DNA from: an uncultured Senegalimassilia sp.
GTDB taxonomy: Bacteria; Actinomycetota; Coriobacteriia; Coriobacteriales; Eggerthellaceae
Direction: 5' to 3'
Length of the DNA: 9,642 nucleotides
Assembly: GCA_934661765.1 (NCBI GenBank)
Contig: CAKUJT010000091.1
Coordinates: 1 to 9,642, forward strand
In this document: positions 1 to 5,597 of the stretch, piece after piece
How the letters are laid out: each line of letters starts with the position of its first letter
Numbering within the stretch: the stretch's first letter is position 1
Made by a program: the position numbers and the translations under genes
The notes under the pieces: model-generated
The model's input: the letters and a program-made list of their open reading frames with translations, nothing else
What the model was told of the DNA's origin: nothing
Database searches by the model: none

Positions 1-85
1 AATTTCATGGTTGCTACCACCAACTATCACGATATTTCTTTGGTTGCGAACGGTTGCGGAACTAAAATAACACTTTTGCAGGAAA

Positions 86-283
86 TTATTTATCATCTGT
101 ATTTGTTTTATTGTTTTCCTTTTTCTTATAAGTCGAACCCAAGCAAAGAAATGTGGAACCAAGACTTAACCATACTATAGCCATAGTATTTCCATTTCCA
201 CTCGTTAAGCCTATAGCTGAGGCTATCAAAAACAGAGCTGATACAACATAAAATAAGATTGATTTGTTTATTCCTTTTTTCAT
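86..283 (-). CDS. Small two-helix membrane protein, unknown function
   Basis: A 65-residue protein not assigned to a family. It starts with a lysine-rich cap (MKKGINK), followed by a hydrophobic helix at about residues 8-28 and a second at about 34-51. The last 14 residues are charged (KKKENNKTNTDDK), so both ends are probably cytoplasmic. The start is supported by a strong ribosome site (GGAGG, within GGAGGAAATTTT just before ATG). It lies downstream of a broken TnpW-like gene on the same strand, at the place where integrative elements often carry a recombinase, but it is not a recombinase. No partner or substrate can be inferred. The reading frame, ribosome site and membrane pattern support a real gene. 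Confidence 0.7.
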   Translation of the reverse strand: MKKGINKSILFYVVSALFLIASAIGLTSGNGNTMAIVWLSLGSTFLCLGSTYKKKENNKTNTDDK

Positions 284-357
284 AAAATTTCCTCCAAACC
301 TCCCGATTTGTTACTCACATGATATCATATTTTTTCTTCAATTACATCCACCTAATT

Positions 358-546
358 TTAATAAACTGCCATTCGGCTTGCTTCTGTAACCAGCATCCGG
401 TTAATCTTCTCCTGCATTGTTTCCTTTGCATCTTCATTGAAATGATAACGGACAACATAGACTGTCTGCCCGATTTTCTTTGCAAATATTTCAACTTATA
501 CAAAAGTCCAAATACATCGGCTCAATCCTTTGACCTGATCAGTCAT
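358..546 (-). pseudogene. TnpW-like transposon-encoded protein, interrupted
   Basis: Read on the minus strand from ATG at 546, this 62-codon frame ends at TAA (358-360) and has one internal stop, TAA at 496-498 (codon 17). The part after the stop contains KKIGQTVYVVRYHFNEDAKE followed by an amphipathic segment (TMQEKINRMLV). I recognise this pattern from small TnpW-type proteins of Tn4451-like and related Firmicutes elements (a KIG-x-T-x-Y-x-V-x-x-HF core, then an ETM-x-x-KI helix). That assignment is from memory. No clear ribosome site precedes the ATG. Removing one base-level change, or a frameshift near the A-run at about 470-475, would restore a full protein. It is best read as a decayed marker of a past mobile element. 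Confidence 0.45.
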
Positions 547-592
547 TATTCATTTTTTCTGACTGGCTCATACAGTCCATTTTTAAAATGAG

Positions 593-630
593 CAAAACAA
601 AAGGCACTAACTTTTTTACGGTTAATGCCC
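593..630 (-). terminator. Intrinsic terminator of the dinD transcript
   Basis: On the minus strand a 9-bp stem with one G-T wobble (GGCATTAAC, 629-621, with GTTAGTGCC, 611-603) closes a 9-nt loop and runs into a T-rich tract, TTTTGTTTTG (602-593). It lies about 180 bp past the dinD stop, after the structured segment described separately. The stem is AT-rich, so it is of moderate strength. Confidence 0.6.
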
Positions 631-648
631 TTTTGCGTTAATCACTAT

Positions 649-667
649 TCAAGCGGATATTCGCAAT
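649..667. repeat. 19-bp direct repeat, copy 1
   Basis: TCAAGCGGATATTCGCAAT occurs here and again at 2110-2128 with no mismatch. The two copies bracket dinD, the 59-aa gene and the decayed fragment. In both places the minus strand reads IANIRL in one frame. Confidence 0.8.
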
Positions 668-673
668 CCGCTT
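651..673. repeat. Perfect 8-bp hairpin beside the four-way-junction segment
   Basis: AAGCGGAT (651-658) and ATCCGCTT (666-673) are perfect inverted copies around a 7-base loop. On the minus strand the hairpin is followed at once by GAATAGTG. One arm and its loop belong to the 19-bp direct repeat described separately. Confidence 0.7.
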
Positions 674-686
674 CGCTACTTGCTCA

Positions 687-808
687 TAACCGAATAACTG
701 CTCCGCAGTTTATCAGAAGGAGCTTGCACTCCTCCTGATACAAGCAAGTTCCCACCCACTGCTTATTGCTTTTCGCAATTGAAGCAGGAGGCTTGCTTGA
801 TTCGGTTA
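687..808. repeat. 122-bp cloverleaf-forming inverted repeat cluster after dinD
   Basis: Five nested inverted repeats tile this stretch without gaps. The outer arms TAACCGAAT (687-695) and ATTCGGTTA (800-808) pair perfectly over 9 bp. Inside are three adjacent hairpins: 696-710 (AACTGC/GCAGTT, 3-nt loop), 711-740 (12-bp arms with one mismatch, 6-nt loop) and 741-799. The last has an 8-bp CAAGCAAG/CTTGCTTG base and an upper stem, 759-769 with 775-787, with a 2-nt bulge. The result is a four-way junction with no unpaired junction bases. It begins 2 nt after the dinD stop on the minus strand, so it could be a 3' RNA structure or a DNA-level element. I do not recognise a named family. Confidence 0.75.
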
Positions 809-810
809 AA

Positions 811-1671
811 TTATTCGTCCAACATCAGCTTGCCTTTCTTAGCCTTATTTTTTAATCTCTGCATCTGTTCTTTTTCTATCTGCTGAATACTTTTTTCCGG
901 TGTTGGCAAATCTTCCGGCATAGTTCCTCCAATCTTTTCAATCGCAGTTCTTACCTCTTTTCCAACATTATAATGCACTGATGTTGCGGTTTCCGCACCG
1001 ACAATTTTATCTTTTCTTAATTTTTCTTCTGTCTGTGATATTCGGAACAGATTAGCAATCAATTCTGTACTTCCCATGTAATCAAGAATTTTCTGTCCTA
1101 CTTCTAATTGTTTTTTCGTATGAATATCATCAACATCTAATCCACCGTATAGTCCCATATATCCGGCATTTTGAAAAATTGCAAATTCCTCATTCGTAAT
1201 AACTCCTGCATTATGTGCTGTCTCTGCCAACATTTGATTCCACTGTTTGATGTCTCCCCTGACAACAAGTCTTCTGTTATCTTCGTCCAGTTCATTAAAG
1301 TAGTCAGCAACTTCCTGCCTGTATGTTTGGATTGCAAAATATGTCTGTCCTAATGCAATGACCTCTTTTCTTGGATCTCCATTCTGAACGATCAGATAAC
1401 ATGCATATCTTGACAGTTCATAATCTTTTTTGGGTTTCGTGGTGACTCCAGCTTCAACGATTTTCCTGACCTCAGGAAAATCGTCTGGAATACTGTGCCC
1501 GCTGTTTTCACATGCGATCATTGCTCTTTTAATTACTTTTGCAAAATTCTCCCATTTTGCATAATCAAGTGCCGGTCCCAATTCTCTCGCACTCCAATAC
1601 TCGCTTCCATCTTCCCGGATATGCTTGATATCTTCAAATCGTTTATACTCTATTCCTTTTAAATCACTCAT
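811..1671 (-). CDS. dinD: DNA damage-inducible protein D (DinD family)
   Basis: The 286-residue product matches the DinD family end to end. The N-terminal part (about residues 10-130) is a Bro-N-like region with YWSARELGPALDYAKWENF, a DYELSRYACYLI segment, and NGDPRKEVIALGQTYFAIQT. The C-terminal part (about 130-286) holds NAGYMGLYGG, MGSTELIANLFRISQTEEKL and a lysine-rich tail. E. coli DinD (about 274 aa) is SOS-induced and reported to inhibit RecA activities; the role here is inferred from that. I chose ATG at 1671 because AAGGAG sits 7 nt upstream and the family starts here. An upstream GTG at 1746 would add 25 residues without support. The gene stands alone among mobile-element debris, as DinD genes often do. 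Confidence 0.85.
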   Translation of the reverse strand: MSDLKGIEYKRFEDIKHIREDGSEYWSARELGPALDYAKWENFAKVIKRAMIACENSGHSIPDDFPEVRKIVEAGVTTKPKKDYELSRYACYLIVQNGDPRKEVIALGQTYFAIQTYRQEVADYFNELDEDNRRLVVRGDIKQWNQMLAETAHNAGVITNEEFAIFQNAGYMGLYGGLDVDDIHTKKQLEVGQKILDYMGSTELIANLFRISQTEEKLRKDKIVGAETATSVHYNVGKEVRTAIEKIGGTMPEDLPTPEKSIQQIEKEQMQRLKNKAKKGKLMLDE

Positions 1672-1776
1672 TCTCTTGCTCCTTATCAAACTTTCGGCTA
1701 TATATGAAAAATGTAATCTCCATGCACAACCGGAACCATCTAACACTATGCTTTCTATTCACAGATTTGTTCTTAA

Positions 1777-1785
1777 AGTATATCA
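1777..1785 (-). promoter_or_regulatory. Extended -10 promoter of dinD
   Basis: On the minus strand TGATATACT gives an extended -10 (TG-n-TATACT). A weak -35 (TAGATT) lies 17 bp upstream of the hexamer. This leaves a 5' leader of roughly 95 nt before the dinD start. Confidence 0.5.
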
Positions 1786-1829
1786 CAGGATAATCTCGTA
1801 ATCTATATTTTTACCTACTAACTTCTTAA

Positions 1830-2009
1830 CTATTTTTCCAGATACTTGCGGTAGTTATCCATGACAGAATCCGTAACACCATTTTTATATACTTTACGGA
1901 TATCAACAATTTTTTCATCTTTCAATGCTTTCAGCCAATCCAACAAATCTTTTCTGCTGTTTGCAAAATTACAGCATCTTCCGTCTGCATATTCAATCCG
2001 GTATCTCAT
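1830..2009 (-). CDS. Small hypothetical protein, 59 aa
   Basis: A 59-residue frame starts MRYRIEYADGRCCNFANSRK and ends NYRKYLEK. It is soluble and highly charged, with no membrane segment. Its pattern (an N-terminal beta-hairpin-like RYRIEYADG, an SRKDLLDWLKAL helix, then VDIRKVYKNGVTDSVM) resembles small conserved proteins carried on Firmicutes integrative elements, but I cannot name a family. The ATG overlaps the end of the upstream frame as ATGA (2006-2009), which suggests translational coupling in the ancestral operon. The nearest SD-like sequence, AGAGG, is about 13 nt away. The codon pattern looks protein-coding and there are no internal stops. It lies between the dinD promoter and a decayed gene fragment. 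Confidence 0.65.
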   Translation of the reverse strand: MRYRIEYADGRCCNFANSRKDLLDWLKALKDEKIVDIRKVYKNGVTDSVMDNYRKYLEK

Positions 2010-2131
2010 TCGCAGCTTAAAACCTCTTATTGCTTAGGATTTACCAACTCAATAAAGTCTATGGCTTATTTAAGTGCGCCTAAAACAGCTCGATATCCGT
2101 TTTTATCAGTCAAGCGGATATTCGCAATTAC
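2006..2131 (-). pseudogene. C-terminal remnant of a mobile-element gene
   Basis: On the minus strand one frame reads VIANIRLTDKNGYRAVLGAL-K, stop, AIDFIELVNPKQ, stop, EVLSCE, stop. The final TGA (2006-2008) overlaps the ATG of the next gene as ATGA, as expected for an intact operon pair. The two internal stops are both TAA (2066-2068 and 2027-2029), each one C-to-T change from CAA (Gln). A third stop, TAG at 2132-2134, closes the frame upstream. The second TAA could instead have been the natural end. The protein family is unknown to me. This looks like decay of a formerly coupled gene. Confidence 0.4.
2110..2128. repeat. 19-bp direct repeat, copy 2
   Basis: Identical to 649-667. Unlike copy 1, it lacks the second hairpin arm. 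It lies in the decayed frame and encodes the same IANIRL peptide on the minus strand. Confidence 0.8.
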
Positions 2132-2408
2132 CTAAACAAAGCAAAAAGGCAGAATATCACCATACCCACAGCCATCCCACTTTGTCAGCACTATAAAATT
2201 TTAAAAAAATCCTGGTGAAAATGTCGGCGAATGCCAGATAATCCTGCCTTGAAATGCCAGATCAGGCGGCAGATGATAAATTTTCACTACAATTACAGTT
2301 TAGGCCACACTATTCTAAAATGCAAGACTTAATTTCATTCTATATCCAGCACTAGAAAAATTATTTTCAAGTGCCAACCATAATATATTTCCATATATCC
2401 AATACCCA
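2132..2408. other. Gene-free stretch with weak structure
   Basis: I see no coding region on either strand. The stretch holds an 8-bp inverted repeat, GTGAAAAT (2215-2222) and ATTTTCAC (2280-2287). Between its arms are two direct copies of AATGCCAGAT (2230-2239 and 2253-2262), 23 bp apart. No promoter or terminator is convincing. Confidence 0.5.
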
Positions 2409-2610
2409 GCCCGGGAAACTCCTTTGTGTTGTGTGCATTTGCAGGGATCTTAGATATTCTTAGCTGCCGGAAATCTGCGTTATGAGTCGGCTGCATCACT
2501 GTCTGAGCGAAGCGAGTTTGACAAGCCGGCTCATGCCTTTAGCAGATTTCTGACAGCTTAGAATATCTTAGGTCCCGAAACCGCACACAACACAAAGGAG
2601 TTTCCCAGGC
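2409..2610. repeat. 202-bp imperfect palindrome, MITE-like
   Basis: Two arms of about 95-100 bp pair across this stretch. The outer 24 bp are perfect (2413-2436 with 2583-2606; GGGAAACTCCTTTG at one end), flanked by a C/A mismatch and a GCC/GGC pair. The middle part, around TTAGATATTCTTAGCTG and its partner, is about 80 percent complementary. A further matching block (ATGAGTCGGCT with AGCCGGCTCAT) is near the centre, which holds GAGCGAAGCGAG. It begins 20 bp after the stop of the NiaR-like gene. No T-tract follows on the minus strand and I see no target-site duplication, so it is neither a classical terminator nor a proven transposon. Confidence 0.8.
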
Positions 2611-2629
2611 GTCCTCTTGGCCAATTCCC

Positions 2630-3181
2630 CTAATTTTTCTTCCTTTCCCCAAAATCAATAGGCTCATAATCCTTCAGCTTAGCCAAAAACCCCCTCTTCT
2701 GCAGTTCTGTCTGTATGAAATCCAGACGTTCCGCAGAAGGGGCACTTACCGTATGATAATGATATTCCGATGTTATATTCTTCAGCAATGTAGAATGCCC
2801 TTTTTTCAGTTCATCCAAAAATTCGCTGATATCCTTCCTGCTTCCGATGTTCAGTTCTGCCCGGACAACTCCATATACCTTATGATATACAAATACATCC
2901 TCCACATATCCTCCACAATCAGTGATCAGCTTCAGCTCTTCCTCTACCTCACTGTCACTGTGAAAGACCTTAAACACACGGCTGGCTTTCTTTTCCCCTG
3001 AAAGAAGGTAGCCCTGATTAGTAGAAATGATCTTATAATCCTGGGCACGCAGCAGGGCCATATCCTGCACAATTACCTGTCTGCTCACATCCAGGATCCC
3101 TGCCAGTTCTTTCCCTGAAATAGGTACTTCACTGTCTGACAGCATCCGGACTATTTTATTTCTTCTCTCTTTTCCATTCAT
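2630..3181 (-). CDS. niaR: NiaR-like transcriptional repressor (HTH + 3H domain)
   Basis: A 183-residue regulator. Residues about 5-60 form a winged HTH of the HTH_11 type (ISGKELAGILDVSRQVIVQD is the recognition region). Residues about 70-175 are a 3H domain. The putative metal ligands H74, E82, H141 and H143 have exactly the spacing I recall for the T. maritima NiaR homologue TM1602 (79, 87, 146, 148). Family members (YrxA in B. subtilis) bind nicotinate and repress NAD-synthesis or niacin-uptake genes. Here the gene is last in an ECF transporter operon, and its ATG overlaps the ATPase stop as ATGA. This suggests it controls that operon. Full length is usual for the family (about 170-180 aa). 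Ligand identity is inferred. Confidence 0.85.
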   Translation of the reverse strand: MNGKERRNKIVRMLSDSEVPISGKELAGILDVSRQVIVQDMALLRAQDYKIISTNQGYLLSGEKKASRVFKVFHSDSEVEEELKLITDCGGYVEDVFVYHKVYGVVRAELNIGSRKDISEFLDELKKGHSTLLKNITSEYHYHTVSAPSAERLDFIQTELQKRGFLAKLKDYEPIDFGERKKN

Positions 3182-4833
3182 TCCATACCCAACCTTTCAA
3201 GCAGCTGTGTCATAGATGGTTTTTGCAGTCTGGCTTTCTTCAGAACTTCGTCCTGGGCAAAAACCTCCTCAGGCACTCCATCTGCCAGAACTGTTCCATG
3301 TGCCATAACAATCACACGTTCAAAATTTTCAGCTACAAAATCCATATCATGAAGGATCGCGATCACCAGCTTTCCACTATCTGAAAGCTGTTTGATCATA
3401 CTGGCAATCCTCTTTTTGCCGGTATCATCCTGTGCAATGGTAGGCTCGTCCAGGATGATCACCTCTGTATCCATTGCCAGCACAGAGGCAATGGCCACCA
3501 TTTTCCGCTCATGCAGATCCAGATCATACGGATTTTCTTTTTCCTTTCCGGAAAGTCCCATAAGCTCCAGAGCCTTAAGAGCCTTCTCTCTTGCAGTCTC
3601 CGGATTCATCCCAATATTAAGCGGTCCAAACATAACCTCGTCCAGAACATTGTATTTAAAAATCTGATCGTCCGGATTCTGAAATACATATCCCACTTTT
3701 CCGGCAAGCATGGCAACTGTTTTTTGGGAAATATCCTCTTCTCCAAAATAAATACTTCCGGAAACAGGCTTCAGAAGTCCCTTCAGCAAACGTACCAAAG
3801 TAGTTTTTCCGGCACCATTCTGACCAATGATCGCGGTTGTCCTGTGATCCAGCAGCAGATTCAGGTTTTCAAACACAGGTACCTTCTTCCCATAAGCAAA
3901 AGAAACCTCACTCATCTGAAATACTTTTCCGCTCTTCTCTGCAGATATGTACGGATTCCTGTTGCCTTTGAAGCTTTTGTCCAGCTTCATCTGTCTTTCC
4001 TGCTGTTCAAATAAGCTGACAGTTGCCTCCAGGGTTACAGGATAGGTACCGTCCGGATTTGTCAGTCCACACATTTTACAGATTTTTACAAACACCGGAG
4101 GTTCCATTCCCATCTCCTCCAGATCCTCTCTGGCAAAAATTTTCTCCGGCGTATCAAAGGCAACTACCTTTCCCTTCTGCATCAGTACCAGCTTGTCACA
4201 GTATTTTGCCATTTTTTCCAGCTTCTGCTCTACCATAATAATAGTCCTGCCTGTATGTGCCAGATCATCCACTACCCTGAATACTTCCTCAGTTCCCTCA
4301 GGGTCCAGCTGAGAGGTAGGTTCATCCAGAATAACCACCTCCGGCTCCATTACCAGAATACTGGCAATAGCCACTCTCTGCATCTGGCCGCCTGACAGAT
4401 CAAAGGGATTACGGTCCCGGTATTGCCAGATATCAAGCTGTCGCAGCACTTTCTCAATCCGGGTCTTCATTTCTTCCCGTTCTATGCCCAGGTTCTGCAA
4501 TCCATATGCCACCTCGCCATAGACAGTATCTCTGGCACCTGACAGCTGATTAAAAGGATTCTGGAAAATCAGTCCTGCCTTTTCACACAGGTTCTGGACA
4601 GGCACCTGATCTGCCAGACAATCTGCCACCTTTACAGTTCCGCCGTAGGCTCCGTGATAAAACTGAGGGACTAACCCTACCATTGCCTGACACAGAGTAC
4701 TTTTCCCTGCTCCGTTAGGTCCCACAATTCCAATAAACTCTCCGGGAGCAACAGAAAGGGAAATCCCGTCCAGTGCCAGTCTGTCCGTATCCGGGTATTT
4801 ATATTTCAGATTTTCAATATTTATCATGGACAT
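3178..4833 (-). CDS. ECF transporter fused double ATPase (EcfA1-EcfA2)
   Basis: A 551-residue protein with two ABC domains, the energising part of an ECF vitamin transporter on the cytoplasmic membrane face. Domain 1 has Walker A GPNGAGKST (38-46), Q-loop Gln91, signature LSGGQ (146-150) and Walker B VVILDEPT (166-173, Glu171). At the H-switch position it has Gln203 (MVEQ). Domain 2 has Walker A GQNGAGKTT (337-345), Gln385, a degenerate signature LDLHERK (438-444), Walker B VIILDEPT (458-465, Glu463) and His495. The Gln203 change and the poor signature fall in the same composite ATP site. I chose ATG at 4833: it overlaps the ecfT stop (TAATG) and has GGAGG 8 nt upstream. ATG at 4839 is too close to the SD, and the frame extends to 4908. 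Confidence 0.92.
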   Translation of the reverse strand: MSMINIENLKYKYPDTDRLALDGISLSVAPGEFIGIVGPNGAGKSTLCQAMVGLVPQFYHGAYGGTVKVADCLADQVPVQNLCEKAGLIFQNPFNQLSGARDTVYGEVAYGLQNLGIEREEMKTRIEKVLRQLDIWQYRDRNPFDLSGGQMQRVAIASILVMEPEVVILDEPTSQLDPEGTEEVFRVVDDLAHTGRTIIMVEQKLEKMAKYCDKLVLMQKGKVVAFDTPEKIFAREDLEEMGMEPPVFVKICKMCGLTNPDGTYPVTLEATVSLFEQQERQMKLDKSFKGNRNPYISAEKSGKVFQMSEVSFAYGKKVPVFENLNLLLDHRTTAIIGQNGAGKTTLVRLLKGLLKPVSGSIYFGEEDISQKTVAMLAGKVGYVFQNPDDQIFKYNVLDEVMFGPLNIGMNPETAREKALKALELMGLSGKEKENPYDLDLHERKMVAIASVLAMDTEVIILDEPTIAQDDTGKKRIASMIKQLSDSGKLVIAILHDMDFVAENFERVIVMAHGTVLADGVPEEVFAQDEVLKKARLQKPSMTQLLERLGME

Positions 4834-5597
4834 TACCATATCCTCCAGACTATAACCAGTACCAGTAAAAATACCAGAATTCCTCTGACTACCGGATCCC
4901 ATTTGCATTTTGGCCGGTCATAGAGCCAGGTTTTTTTCTGCTTTCTGCCAAACCCACGTACCTCCAGTGCAATCGCACGTTCCCTGGTATTGATCAGAGA
5001 ACTCATTACCACCGGAGAAATCAATGGCAGGAATGCTTTTATCCTCACCAACATATTTCCTTCTGTTTCCATACCGCGGCTTCGCTGTGCATCGGCAATT
5101 ACATCCCTGGCAGCCATCATCTGTGGCAGTATCTGAAATACAGAATTGATAATATAACCAAACTTTGGAGAAAATCCACTTTTTTCCAGCTCATCCACCA
5201 ACTCCTGCGGGGAGGTGGTAAGTACAAAGATTCCAAAAGAAAGGAGCATATTCAGAATATTACATCCGATTCTGACTGCAAACAGAACTCCTTCTCTGTA
5301 AAAAGTAATTACCCCTATAGAAAACATAACGGTTCTGTTATCATGATTAAACAGACCCTGGATCAGAAAAATCACAAGAATCAAAGTAAAAGAAAACAAC
5401 ACCAGCGGCATTGCTTTCCCAAGAATCCTGCCACTGGCAAGGATACATAAGCTGGCTGTGATCATAACAGGGAAAAGCCAGAGCTTTCCCCCGATCAGCG
5501 GAACCAGGATTGCTGTCAGAATGTACAGCAGTTTTGTATAAGGGTGAAGCCGGTTCAGCCATGATCCCTTATTTATATATAAACTTATACTGTTCAT
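4833..5597 (-). CDS. ecfT: ECF transporter transmembrane component EcfT
   Basis: A 254-residue integral membrane protein that couples the ATPase to the S component. The start MNSISLYINKGSWLNRLHPYT-K with LHPYTKLL is typical of the family. Hydrophobic helices occur at about residues 22-56, 63-82, 105-128 and 238-252. The coupling helices end in the characteristic Arg-Gly motifs: QRSRG (171-175, then MET) and VRG (213-215, within ALEVRGFGRKQ). They contact the two ATPase domains. The start codon overlaps the stop of the S-component gene by one base (TAATG), and its own stop overlaps the ATPase start the same way, so all three products are probably made in matched amounts. Confidence 0.92.
   Translation of the reverse strand: MNSISLYINKGSWLNRLHPYTKLLYILTAILVPLIGGKLWLFPVMITASLCILASGRILGKAMPLVLFSFTLILVIFLIQGLFNHDNRTVMFSIGVITFYREGVLFAVRIGCNILNMLLSFGIFVLTTSPQELVDELEKSGFSPKFGYIINSVFQILPQMMAARDVIADAQRSRGMETEGNMLVRIKAFLPLISPVVMSSLINTRERAIALEVRGFGRKQKKTWLYDRPKCKWDPVVRGILVFLLVLVIVWRIW

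Noticed and set aside
7..180. 58-codon plus-strand frame at the left edge
   Set aside because: It runs antisense through the end of the 65-residue membrane protein gene and has no supporting motif.
319..591. 90-residue plus-strand open frame
   Set aside because: It lies opposite the TnpW-like frame, has no ribosome site and is rich in Cys, Phe and His like a shadow translation.
687..808. CRISPR array or tRNA
   Set aside because: The repeats are inverted, unequal and not regularly spaced. The cloverleaf lacks tRNA landmarks such as the TTCGANNC loop and CCA-type acceptor pairing at tRNA length.
1672..1746. N-terminal extension of DinD from an upstream GTG
   Set aside because: The extra 25 residues do not fit the family, and AAGGAG lies directly ahead of the ATG at 1671.
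2409..2610. Intrinsic terminator of the ECF operon
   Set aside because: The stem is far too long and no T-tract follows on the minus strand, so I list it as a repeat.
3511..4014. 167-residue plus-strand open frame opposite the ATPase gene
   Set aside because: Antisense of the second ABC domain; no start signal or recognisable domain.
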